Source of the DNA: Saprolegnia diclina VS20
Taxonomy: Eukaryota > Oomycota > Saprolegniomycetes > Saprolegniales > Saprolegniaceae
Reading direction: 5' to 3'
Length of the DNA stretch: 64,000 bases
NCBI RefSeq assembly: GCF_000281045.1
Contig: NW_008246114.1
Span: forward strand, 108,406-172,405
In this document: positions 10,592 to 20,999 of the stretch, piece by piece
How positions within the stretch are numbered: position 1 is the first letter of the stretch
Layout: each line of letters begins with the position of its first letter
Notes under the pieces: model-generated
What the model was told of the DNA's origin: nothing
Database searches by the model: none
The model's input: only the letters and a program-made list of their open reading frames with translations
Made by a program: the position numbers and the translations under genes

Positions 10592-11861
10592 ATGCAAGAC
10601 GACGACCGGACCGAGCAACCCCGCGTCGGCTTTTTCTACCCGACCAACGGCAGCGGAAGTACCTCCAAGCTGCAGATCCGGTCGCGGCCCAAGCCGGCGC
10701 CGTCCAGCAACCAAGTTGCGCGGGCTCAACACGTCCTCGCCCAGGTCCCATTTCATTTCGCTCGAGAAATGATACCAGTGGACGCTGTTTGTAGGCGACG
10801 ACGTTCTTCGAGACGGCCAGCTCGGAGGTCTACGCCGTCGACGTGGCCATGCGCAACGTGCGCGCCGCCATGGACTCGTTTCAGCTCGTCATGGAAAAGC
10901 AGGTATTCCGATCAACTAATCGTCTCTGCTACAAGTATCTCATTCAGCGATTATATAGCTCTATCTGTGCAACGACTATGACGGGTTTCGTGTCTCACGG
11001 CTCAAGGCCGACATGCTCGACACGCTCGAAACCATCAAGAGTGCAAGTACCTCCATGGAGCAAACGTCGCTTCGGCTGCAAAAATCGATTGGCGTCGGGC
11101 GAAAGTACATTGTGTCGCACACGGCGGCGCTCGGGCGACCGAAAAAAGGAAGCGCCGAGACACTGAGCGTGCTCGAGCTGACGCCGACCAACGCGGTCGC
11201 GTCGCTCTACGACGTCCTCTTCCCCCCTCAAGTCGTGCCAAGCGTGCCCCCCGAAAACCTTGCGTTTGTGTACGCCCCTTCTTCGGTTTTCCCACTAAGA
11301 AATGCGGGGAGTAGGCTCGACAAACTGGCGTTCCGGGGCAAATCCGTGCTCGAGAAGAAAGAATTGCTGCTCTTTTACCGCGAATTGTGCAATTGGAGTC
11401 TTGCCAACAACAGCGTCATCTCGGCGCTCGACCGTGCGAACCAAAAAAAACACACAACACGCTACGCCACGATCCTCACGGCAGCGTCATGGGAAGCGCT
11501 TGAAGCCCGCGACGGGGAAGTCCACGAACTCAGTCATGTGCCGCGGGCTGAAATCGAGGCATTTGTGACATCAAGCGCCTTTCCGACGCTAGTGAAAAGC
11601 GTGAGTGACCGACTGGGCACGCCGTCGCCGCCAAAGTCGGCGTCTACGCCGTCCAAAGAGACGTCGTCCGGGCAACTGAGCGCGGCCGAGCAAACGCTGT
11701 CGATGGCCAAGATGCTGCACGATCTCGCGACCGCCGAGTCGGAGGCCAAGGCCGGGTACCGGCTCTCGGTGCGGTCGAACGCAGCCCGTTCCAAGGAGTT
11801 TTCCAAAGCCTTTCTATCCGCCTCGAAAGAACTCATGGAGAAGGAGACGGCTTTTTTTTAG
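10592..11861 (+). CDS. Hypothetical helical protein
   Basis: Three exons at 10592-10744, 10795-10902 and 10959-11861, joined in phase 0, 387 aa. The ATG at 10592 begins MQDDDRTEQPRVGFFYP, and the second exon (ATTFFETASSEVYAVDVAMR) reads smoothly into the third (LYLCNDYDGFRVSRLKADML). The middle and C-terminal parts are helix-prone, including LRLQKSIGVGRKYI, KSVLEKKELLLFYREL and AEQTLSMAKMLHDLA, with a Ser/Pro-rich linker before the last helices. No membrane segment or signal peptide is visible, and I do not recognise the family. Codon use resembles the confident genes nearby, which supports a real gene. Confidence 0.7.
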
Positions 11862-12859
11862 CCCGTCCTCTCGTACGAGTCCTAGTCGTAGGCATGATCA
11901 ATAGACCGGCTGTGTACGAATATGGCGTCTTCCCTCGACGGTGCGAGCGAGAGGTGACGACGGTGTGCACGGATCGAGATATTGCATGCAACGCGCGCGA
12001 CGCGAGGCCGTCAAGCGCGTCTGCCTAGCTTGCGCAACGATAAGCGAGTCTACCACATCTCTACCAAAAGTACTAGCTTGGACCGACGTCAGCTTCGAAC
12101 GGCCAACACGCTCATATCTCTATAGAACTTTCATGGGCACGTAGACTGTAGCAGTGTCCTTGTAGCTTCCGTCCTGGCGTGCATCGAGCTGCACTCGGTA
12201 CTTGCTGAAAAGAGTTTGTTGAAGTGCCACGTCGTGTGTTTTATATTCGTGAGTGCAAACGGCAAATTGCGATTCTTGAATCTTTACGACGAGCGCCGAA
12301 CGTACGTACTGTACAGATCTCGGAGCTTCTTCTTCGTCGTCGTTGTCCTCTTGATATCATACACGATCGAAAGCCACCGTGCAGTCCCTCTACAAGCGCA
12401 GCTGCGCACCTGTGATAGCCCAAACGTTGATGCTGCCCACATCGCTGGCGTGCGATCGTGTCGGCGCATCTCGGCAGCAAAGTCGCTCGCTCTCCTCCAC
12501 GCACGCGCCTTGAGGTTTTTGCACGCCGCCATGCAAGCATGTTCCCGCCCTAAACTCGCGTCGTCACCGACCTGAGTCCCACGAGCCGCAAGCCAAAGAA
12601 AAAAAGGGTGCCACAGAGGCCCGGTCACACATTGTTCGGATACAGTCCGCGCTGATTGGTGGATCTATTTTTTGTCGCGCGCCGATTGGTGCATTTGAAT
12701 TCGCGCGCTGGCATGAACCTTCTCAACCTGGTTTCCGCGATGGGACAGCGCGCGCGGAGATGACGGCAGCTGTTGAAGCGCCGCCTCTGATGGCTGGCAC
12801 AGCGTGCAGTCAGTATACTACAATCGAACTTGACATCCAGCACGTACTTCTTCAGCAGT
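11862..12859. other. Intergenic with promoter of the PX gene at its 3' end
   Basis: About 1 kb with only spurious short frames. Two GATTGG (CCAATC) boxes at 12654-12659 and 12684-12689 lie 170-205 nt upstream of the PX start codon. Confidence 0.55.
12654..12689 (+). promoter_or_regulatory. Pair of GATTGG (CCAAT) boxes upstream of PX gene
   Basis: Two GATTGG hexamers start 30 nt apart, 170-205 nt before the ATG at 12860. Spacing and position fit NF-Y sites in a proximal promoter. Confidence 0.45.
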
Positions 12860-13462
12860 ATGCGCACACCGCCGACGACCAAGGACTCGGACGAGCCCGA
12901 AGACGAGTTTGATCTTGATGCGTCGCTCTCGCCGCGCCTCGTGGACCTCATGGTCACGAGCTACTCGGTGGGCACGGACGGTATTGTCATGTACCACGTC
13001 GACGTCAAGAACCCGCACGACATGCTCGACACGTACACGATTCGCCGCCGGTACACGGACTTTCGCAACTTGTATTTTGAGCTCTCGACTATGATGCCAC
13101 TGGAGGACAAGGACGCGGCGCTGGCCTCGCGCTCGAGCCTTCTCTCTCGCTTTACGATCTCCAACTCGACGTTGCCGCCGTTGCCGTCGGCCGGCGTCTG
13201 GTCGTACTTGCGCAAGCACGATACCAAGGTGCTCGAGAAGCGCCGCGCGGCCTTTCAGGATATTTTGGACGCCGCCGCCTCGCACACGGAGGCCCGCGTG
13301 AGCAGCGCGTTCCAGACATTTCTGAGCGTCGCGCCCGAGTCGCTCAACCACCGTGCGTCGTACACGTCACTGCGCGACTACAGCGTGCCCGCCGACAACA
13401 ACAAGGCGTATACGAAGCGCAAGAAGAACCCGCGAAAGCGCGGCAACAGCGGTCAGTACTAG
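12860..13462 (+). CDS. PX-domain phosphoinositide-binding protein
   Basis: Single exon, 200 aa, ATG at 12860 (MRTPPTTKDSDEPEDEFDL). An acidic N-terminus leads into a PX domain at about residues 28-155: VTSYSVGTDGIVMYHVDV for the first strands, then the diagnostic RRRYTDFRNLYFEL, whose basic residue before Y-x-DF contacts the phosphoinositide head group, then LPPLPSAGVWSYL as the PxxP loop. The C-terminus is basic (KRKKNPRKRG). PX proteins dock to PI3P-bearing endosomal membranes; without a BAR region this one would act as a small adaptor. No signal peptide is seen. The frame is open 30 nt further upstream but without ATG. Confidence 0.9.
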   Translation: MRTPPTTKDSDEPEDEFDLDASLSPRLVDLMVTSYSVGTDGIVMYHVDVKNPHDMLDTYTIRRRYTDFRNLYFELSTMMPLEDKDAALASRSSLLSRFTISNSTLPPLPSAGVWSYLRKHDTKVLEKRRAAFQDILDAAASHTEARVSSAFQTFLSVAPESLNHRASYTSLRDYSVPADNNKAYTKRKKNPRKRGNSGQY

Positions 13463-14136
13463 CAACCGAGGCGCGCTTGTACCATAGTCATTTTTCTTAT
13501 TTTATCCTTCTTTGTCTGCGTTGTCGTTTTTCGACTGACCATTACGGTATGGGTCGTGGCCAGTGTCAGTTTGCCCTTTGAGATTGCACTGGAGTGCCAG
13601 GATGGCCATGCCACGGAATCTCTGCGCAGTGAGATCCACAGGCAGTACAGTAAGTGTCGAATGCAGCTATGTCCAGTATGCAGCGATCGCGCACGTTCCG
13701 GCGGCAACTTGCTCCAAGGCTACCCCAGCATCGGCAGCAGAGATGGCGGAGCTTGTTGGTGCCAGTACTGTGCTACCAAGCAGAGTCATATATACAAGTT
13801 GCCGCCTGCTTACACTATAGCTCTCGGCTCGGCTCGGCTCTCTGTTCCGGTCTGTTCAGCTTCTACGACGCCTTTCTGCGGTTCACCAAATGCGTTTCGA
13901 GTCGCAGACACCATGCGAGGAAGGTTAGGTCTGTAGTTGCCGGCTGCTGCATCCATAATGTTGATTTGTACTCGTGCAAGGAGCTCGTCGACTTTAGTTG
14001 GTTGGTCTGATGAAATCAGCAAGAAAGGGATGATCCGTGGGCAAGATGCTGGTGTCCCATCGTCATGAGAGCGATGCTACGCATTTAAAATACTAGTATA
14101 CCCACATCAAGGTTAAATAAAATATCGGTATTAAAA
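13463..14136. other. Intergenic, nothing recognised
   Basis: About 670 nt; short overlapping frames only, no repeat or RNA gene recognised. Confidence 0.55.
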
Positions 14137-16472
14137 ATGCAGCCCGAGCCAACATCATTTTCACTTGACATGGCCGACACCGACGACGACTTCTTGTTCG
14201 GCGCACCGCCCGCGGCCAACGACCGCAGCAGCGCCGCGCCGGCAAAGCTCGAGTACGAAGACCTCTTTGGCGCGCCGCCGGCGCCGGCGAGCATAGCAAC
14301 GGCTGACGATGCAAGCACGCTCTTTGGCCCGCCACCGCGCGACGCCGCCGCCGACGCCACGCACCTCGTCGTCCTGCAGCATGGCCTCCACGGCAGCCCG
14401 TCTGACTACCACACGTTTGCCTTCATCCTCCGCGACGTCTTCCGGGACGAGCCAGGTACCGTTTTGTGCCATGCCATCTCAACCTGCATGGCGTGCCAGG
14501 GCTCTACATTGTTGCTGCCGCCTCGAACGCCACAGACACACACGACGGTATTGACGCCGGCGGGCTACGCTTGGCCGACGAAGTCGAGCACCTCGCGGCC
14601 TCCTGTCCTCGGTAATTCGTCCCAAAAGCCAAAGCTGTCCTGAACGCTGGAGGACTCTAGGCTCGAGAAGGTGTCTCTGATTGGCCACTCGCTCGGTGGG
14701 CTCTACGTGCGCTACTGCATTGGCGTCTTGTACGCGCGAGGCTTTTTCGACCAGATCACGCCCATGGTGTGTATTTCTCTAGTATCAATGTTTCAAGTTG
14801 AAACGTCGTAGAACGTCATTACGCTCGCCGCGCCGCACTTTGGGGTCCGCGCACCGTTCAACAATAGGGGTGCTGTCAACGCCGTTGTCAACACCATTTC
14901 GTCCAAGCTCTTTGATCGGTACTAGTACAAATTTTGATGCAATATGCATAAAAATGGACTAGGACCGGGGCGCAATTCGTGCTCCAGGACACTGCGTCCT
15001 CCACATGCGTGGCGCTGGCCACGCACGCGGTCCCGCTGCCAATGGCGCCCATGACAGGCACGCTCGAGATCCAGTTGCCCGCGCCAAACGTCGGGTACGC
15101 GCTGCTGGCGTACCGCCTTCGCGACGGTCGCCTCGACATCTTGTTGGACCCGACGGACCACGACCCGATCTTTTCGTTTTCTCTGGATGGTATGAACGCA
15201 TTGCTTTTTGTGCCCGAGCCGACGCCGGCTACGAATGACGTCGAGACCGAAGCGTCGAGCTACCTCTACGATGGTAAACCGGGTGTGTACCCTACCCCTA
15301 CCCTAACCGCCAACCGTAGACGACGCGGCCGAGACGGCAATCGCGCGGGATACGGTCTTGCAGCTCCACAACGCCGATCACAGCCTCTCGATCGAAGTGC
15401 GCATGGCCACCAGTGTTGACTGGGCGCTCTTGCATGCCGTTCTGCGCTATCTCGGTCGCCTTCGGTGCGTCAACTATGTTGGTGACAAGAACCTCGTGCG
15501 CGCGAGCCTCGTCCGCGTCGCGTCGGCGCCGTCGCTGCTGCAGTGTCTGAGCCAAGGCGCGTTTTTGTTTGGCCTAGCAAGTTTTCGCCGGCGCGCGCTC
15601 TACTCCAACATCTTTTTTGACATTCAGGTTGGCGATTTGAGAATTTGAGGATTGAGAAGCGACACGGTATAGGTGCCGTTTGCGGTTGGATCGATTCGGA
15701 GCTTCAACCCGTATCAAAACAACGCGATCTCGTGCGCCACGTCACCATTGTACCCGCACTTGACGCTGCACTCGCTCGCCAACGCGCCGCTCCAGCGCGA
15801 TACGCTGCCGTCACGTACCTCCTCGACTACACTTATTGGACGGTATATAGATACCAACATGATTTGTCTAGAACGCTGGGCCGACATGGACATCTATCCC
15901 GTGCTGTCGCCGATGCCAAAAGGTCGTTTTGACGGCTGGGGCAACATTGGCCAGTACTTGTTTCAGGCCAACAAATCAACGCCGTCGACACCATCGGCGA
16001 CCAGCAGCCAAAGCCATGGCAGTGACCTGCTTTCGCCGTCGTCCAGTCCGCTCTCGCCGTCGGGTACCCGCCCTCATGGTAAAGCGTGTGATGACGCGCG
16101 TGTAGGACTCCTCGCCGGTCGTCACGTCACCGTCGTGTCCAAAGGTACCGTGATCTGGTGTCGACTGGAAAATGGAGAAAAATTGTGCTAGATTCGGCCC
16201 ACGTGCTGGTCGATAGCCCTGAAGATGCCTTTGTCCACGACCCCTTGCGCGACATTCTTCGAGGTACATGTCATATTGCCGTAGCAGATACCAAGGTGCA
16301 CGGCATAGGCATGCTCGTCTCGCTCCAGGCGCTGCCGTACGAGCGCGCGGATGTGCTCTTTGACGGCGTCTTGGGCCACGAACGCATCATTGCCAAGCGC
16401 CACACGGCCTTTTCGCCGAGTGAGTCGGGTGTTGACGTTGTGCATCATGTTGCCGATACGCTTCTTTTGTAA
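14137..16472 (+). CDS. DUF676-type serine esterase/lipase
   Basis: Ten exons: 14137-14455, 14500-14611, 14661-14766, 14812-14918, 14963-15273, 15320-15627, 15673-16063, 16106-16144, 16192-16263, 16309-16472; 642 aa. After a variable N-terminus comes the alpha/beta-hydrolase start VVLQHGLHGSPSDY (oxyanion strand), then the nucleophile elbow VSLIGHSLGGLYVRY with Ser near residue 154, then ITLAAPHFGVRAP. The C-terminus LQALPYERADVLFD...HERIIAKR...GVDVVHHV matches the characteristic end of DUF676 putative serine esterases. Likely substrates are lipid esters, but that is by family only. Two introns (after exons 7 and 9) are multiples of three, so read-through forms cannot be excluded. The N-terminal 70 residues carry three copies of an LFGxPP motif. 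No signal peptide, so the enzyme is probably intracellular. Confidence 0.88.
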
Positions 16473-16498
16473 ACGTACAGTCCGCTCAGACAATGCTT

Positions 16499-16550
16499 AA
16501 GCTAGAGCTCGTTCAACACCTACTAAGCTAGAGCTCGTTCAACACCTACT
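16499..16550. repeat. 26-bp perfect tandem duplication
   Basis: Two identical 26-nt units (16499-16524 and 16525-16550) beginning AAGCTAGAGCTCGTTC, just after the esterase stop codon. Confidence 0.9.
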
Positions 16551-16665
16551 AGCATGTGCAAATGTCTTCTCTACCATATCGATCCATGTGTCTACTTTAG
16601 CGTCCTACAGCCGTCGTCGAGAGCTGGACGAGCAACGTTCTCGTGATAGACGGTTCGACGAAAGC

Positions 16666-16710
16666 TAGGGTAGGGTTTCAAGAGGGGTAGGGTAGGAGGG
16701 TAGGCGGCGG
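16666..16710 (+). other. G-rich, G-quadruplex-prone and telomere-like tract
   Basis: At least five runs of GGG within about 35 nt, spaced mostly by TA, including GGGTAGGGTTT, which resembles the TTTAGGG telomeric unit. It lies between the esterase and the next, minus-strand gene. Confidence 0.5.
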
Positions 16711-16954
16711 ATACGCGCCACACTACCCAGTTTTCCTTTGCTCGTTCATCGAGTGGGAGAGTGGGAGATTATTGACGATTAGTACAGTTCGCTGAACGGT
16801 TTAGTTGACGGAATCGGGATCCGCGAGTCGACTACGTTTGCACTTTTGATGTCGATCAGTAGCTCGCAGCTCGACAGCGTGCGAGTGTCTAGATATGGTT
16901 TGCATCGAAAATATAGCATCAAGGCCATAAAGTTACTTGTTATTAGTATGGTGT

Positions 16955-17687
16955 CTAAATCCACTCGACTTTGGCGTACATGATGCCTTGTTTGGCATCG
17001 CGCCGAATGCTCTTGATACTAGGCAAAAATGATTCAAAAATCGCACAAAATTCTCCGAACGCACCGAAAGCTGCGCTGGCGCTTGGTGTTGAGAAGACAC
17101 GCGTCGTTTTCCCACTGAATCCCCGTCACGTGCACGAGTTCGCCCTACGCGCCGCGTTCATTTTCTTGAAAAAACGTCGACCTACCGTGGGGAGTTCCCG
17201 CGCGTCTTTCGTGTCGAAAATGTAGACGTAACCGAGCGGCGACGGGCTTTTGCTGCGCTCCATGTGCGCCGCCATGCGCTTGTACTTGGCGTCATGAAGG
17301 CGCAGCGTCTTCATGCCGTCGCTCGGGTACCGTTCGTGCAGAAAGACGAGCGGAATCTCAACGTCCGAGGGACCCTCGCTCGTCATTGCGTGCAACGATT
17401 TGGTCTTCTTTTGCCACCACTTTTGCATTTGGCCGTGGACGTACGTGGGCGTCGCCTGGAATTGAAGTGGCAGTAAGTGACGATACGATTTGGACAAGTT
17501 GACGTACCTCGAGCGTGCGCTGCACGGGATCTCTGTACGACTGCAGCACCATGGCGGGGGCGCCAAAGAAGAGAGCGCACGCCAGCTAGCAAGATGGATT
17601 CGTCAAGTGATTTGCTCCAGAGAGGCCGAGACGTACAGGAATGAAGAGCGTCAAGAAGGCCTTCTCGCTGAGGAATGGACGCCCCAT
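16955..17687 (-). CDS. Small single-pass membrane protein, unknown function
   Basis: Exons on the minus strand: 17687-17637, 17585-17508, 17455-17186 and, less surely, 17011-16955; about 151 aa. The first two exons join across the only hydrophobic segment (FLTLFIPLACALFFGAPAMV), giving one transmembrane helix at about residues 11-30 after a short N-terminal arm. The rest is soluble and basic: VHGQMQKWWQKKTKSL, then PLVFLHERYPSDGMKTLRL and HMERSKSPSPLGYVYIFDT. No family recognised. The first three exons have good GT-AG junctions. For the last exon I chose the canonical donor after 17186 and an acceptor at 17012, giving SIRRDAKQGIMYAKVEWI as the end; its 174-nt intron is longer than usual, and other joins are possible. 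Confidence 0.6.
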
Positions 17688-17987
17688 GTTTGTACGATGG
17701 CCGAACTGCAAAAGTGAACCGCCTGTCTCGGACACCGCTATCTTTAGAGCACCTGCATTTAGCACCATCGAAACTATCTATAGCCCTCGGTAACTCGATC
17801 TTGCTGCTTGGACCGTACAAGTACATATCCTAGGGACCTCAGAATAAGGGCAGTGCAGCCTCCAGAGCCGGGTGGATTGCCCTTCGAGCAACCAACGCGC
17901 GCTGCAAGATAGAACGACGAGGGATAAAAAATGTTGGAGTTTTTACAACACAAAATTGAATGGTATTCCATGCTTGGACTGACGATT

Positions 17988-19748
17988 CTACATTTTGCGG
18001 AACGGTGTACCCATGATATTGAGCTGCGTGTCGTTGGTGCCAATGCCGCGAAGAGTCAGCGACTTGAACGACCCACCGGCGACATCGATCGCCCAGAGAT
18101 AGTGGTCTCCCGTGGTCGCCAGCATCGGACCTTTCTGACCGCCGTATTGCAGCAAGAGCGTGTCGTTGTCAGCTGAGAGCACCGCGCTGCCATAGAACTT
18201 TGCCGAATGGATGCTAGTGTACGTCCCGACCAAGGCCGACTGGTCTTTAGCCGGGATGACCGACCCGAGGCTCGTCCACGGCTGACCTTGGAAGAGGTGA
18301 GCGTCGCACGCAACCGGCGGACGGTAGGCGCTCGCGATAGTCAGCGCCGATTCGTAGGTCGCCGTAAGCGTTGCTTGCGGCACGTCGAGGAAGATGCCGA
18401 GGAGGTACGTCCGAATGCGGTCTTCAACCACCAAGTCAGCAAACGCGCCACCTCGTCCTTCCGAGTTGGAGAGGAGGACGACGCCGAGATCTTCTGAGGG
18501 AATGAACCCGTTGCGCGTCTTGAAAGCAAACGTGTCACCACCCTTGTCAAAGTACTGGTACCCGTACATGATGTCACCAACCGCATCAAACCCGTAGCCG
18601 GCCGTGAGCGCATCGCCATCAGCGTCATACGCATAGCCCATGAGCGGCCCAAGGACAGCGTCCATCGTGTTGACGCTGTGGCCCGTGATCATCGTGTCGA
18701 GGATCGCCGGCGAGCGAAAGATGCCGGCGCCCTTCGAGAGCAGAAATTTTGAGAAAATCGCTAAGTCACCGGCCGACGAGACGATCGAACCGGCGGCAAT
18801 GTAGTCGTTGGTCGGACCGAGCATGCCTTGCGACGACGTGCGCAGGTCGAACGGCCCCGCGACCAAGTTGCTGCAGTGGTAATGCGCAAACGAGAGATCG
18901 CCAGACGGCGGTACCTCGCGCACGGCGCCGTACGTGTTGGTCATACCAAGCGGCGTGAAGAACGTCTCGTGGAGGTACTGGGACCACGTTTGGTTGGTCT
19001 GGTACTCGATGACTTGGCCGAGGATCTCGTAGTTCATGTTGGCGTAGGCGTAGCCAGAACGCAGCGGCCGGCCGTCCGTATCGAGGTAGGCAGCCGCACA
19101 CACCGACGCACGCTCGTCCAGGATCCCAAGCATCGATGCTTGGTCGCCTTGGCCAGATTCAAAGACCGAGTTCATCGCGAGGAGATCACCGAGCGTCGTG
19201 TACTCTTCGGCGTACTTGTCCTTGAGCTGGAACCACGGAAGGCGGAGCTTGACCGGGTCGTCCCAGTGAAGACGGCCTTCATCGACCTATACGAATCGGA
19301 GTCAGCAATTATCGGAAATATAATTGAAAGAGAATATAATTGAAAGAGAGACGTACCAGCTTGCCGATGCCGAGCGCAATGAACGTCTTGGAGAACGAAC
19401 CGATTTGGAAAATCGTGTCAGCCGTCACCGCGTTCGTGTCGTTGCCATACTAGAATCCAGTACAGACATTATTTCCACATCGGGTAAGGGTAGAGGAGAT
19501 ACCTGCTTGGTGCCAAAACCGGACGCAATAATGGTCTCATTCTTGTAGACCACTGCGAGCGCAAGACCCGGCAGCGCATACGTTGCCATTTGGTCGTGGA
19601 CGAACGCAATGGCTTCGGCCTTCTTGTCCGCGAGCGACCGTCCACCGGTCGTTGACGTCGACGGCGACGGCAGCAGAGCTGGGATGAAGCGCACTTGGTC
19701 GACCCAGAGACCGAGATACGACGAGAGCGCCAAGAAGAGGAAGCGCAT
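17988..19748 (-). CDS. Secreted beta-lactamase-related serine hydrolase
   Basis: Three exons (19748-19503, 19449-19357, 19286-17988), 545 aa. The ATG at 19748 gives a signal-peptide-like N-terminus (MRFLFLALSSYLGLW); an in-frame ATG at 19838 would add a second hydrophobic stretch. The class-C beta-lactamase/penicillin-binding fold is shown by the catalytic SxxK tetrad GSFSKTF (Ser about 100, Lys about 103) and the YxN motif in YAYANMNYEILG (about 194-196), followed by FFTPLGMTNTYG. A C-terminal domain of roughly 130 residues follows, as in other LACTB-like hydrolases. Relatives in eukaryotes are esterases or peptidases and do not confer antibiotic resistance; the substrate here is unknown. 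Probably extracellular. Confidence 0.9.
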
Positions 19749-20131
19749 GAATGGGGTTGGGTGCGCGGCCGAGCGGAAAAGACAAAGTGCAATGTCCAGT
19801 GCATTTTGTATCAGCGGTTCGGCAATCGTTGAAGACATACATTCTTGTACACGCATTCCTGGTTACATCTGATTTGGGTTGTGTTGGGTCGTTGACTACG
19901 ACCCAACACGGCCGTGGGCATACCAGTACTTGACCACCGAGTTCATACAAACGTAGCGCTAGCGATACGAAGCCCTTTCGTCAGCGATCAAGGGCTCATA
20001 AAAGCTATTGATGGACCCTGAATGAGGCCAAACAACATTCACTTTCTGCGCTCCTATTGGCCAAACTAACCGCATACATATAAATCCCCTTGGCCCAAGA
20101 CAGACCCAATCGCTCGAGAAGCCATTGAAAC

Positions 20132-20189
20132 GAGGTCCAATACCAAGTATCGCACCAGCAGAGGTCCAATACCAAGTATCGCACCAGCA
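20132..20189. repeat. 29-bp perfect tandem duplication
   Basis: Two units (20132-20160, 20161-20189) starting GAGGTCCAATACCAAGTATC, upstream of the secreted hydrolase and beside a decayed coding stretch. Confidence 0.9.
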
Positions 20190-20207
20190 ACAATAAGCTC
20201 GCGAGTG

Positions 20208-20958
20208 GCTAGCAGGCGCGAGCGATTCGTCAGCTCCAAATTGAACTCGAGACCGAGCGCCGAGAGGGCCAGGCGCCCTCAACCGAGCCATGGATCGCCT
20301 GCATGCCGAACTCGAAGCTCAGCGCCACGAACGTCAAACCGAGCGCGCCGCCTTGTATGCGCATCGTGCAGTGGAACGAGCTGCGACTCTCGACCAGATT
20401 GTTGTGCCGTCGGGTTAAAAAGGCCACCGACACGAGCTTCTGTGCTTGAGGAAGATGCTCCCTTTAATGGTAAAACAAAGTCTGATGGTGTCGTTAGTTG
20501 GCTCACACATGGCGACGCTGATACCACTGCACGAGTGCCGGTGGCGGCTCGTTGGCACACGCAGCCAAGTGCCCTACGGTCCACAACCATCAGTGTGCAT
20601 GCAACGAGAAGACGACCCTACGTTTCGCCTCTGCGCGCATCGTACAATGTGCAAGGGCACGGTCGGCGGTCCATTGTGCCAACCGTGCATAGCCTCCATG
20701 AGCGCAGAGGAGCGGGCTGTGGGCTTCGACGGCCCGACAGAGCCAGCCGTGGGAGCTGTTGCGCACCTCGATTTGGCCGGCGACGTCGAATCTGTAGATA
20801 TTGGCATTTGCGGGTTCCACCACGTGGGCTGCGATGGCCCACGCGACGAGGCTTGGACCCTACCCATCGACACAAACGCTCGTACAATAGACATCCCACA
20901 TCGGAACTCGGTACGTGTGCTAGCGCATCGCTTTGTCGAAACGCGCCGGCGCGGGTAA
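20208..20958 (+). pseudogene. Decayed coding stretch, possible coiled-coil/Cys-rich gene
   Basis: Coding-like fragments lie in shifting frames. One reads IRQLQIELETERREGQ, and a second frame continues with MDRLHAELEAQRHERQTERA, both coiled-coil-like. Downstream a third frame from about 20446 to 20958 is Cys-containing (MCKGTVGGPLCQPCIASMS) and acidic. No GT-AG junction joins the first two blocks, so a frameshift is more likely than an intron. I cannot name a family; this could instead be chance in GC-rich DNA. Confidence 0.3.
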
Positions 20959-20999
20959 ACATCGACAAGAGCCGTCCTTGGATCGTGCCCGCCAAGTAG

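Noticed and set aside
15841-15875. Possible extra intron (GTATAT...CTAG) in the esterase
   Set aside because: It would be only 29 nt and would break the reading frame, whereas the sequence reads through in frame.
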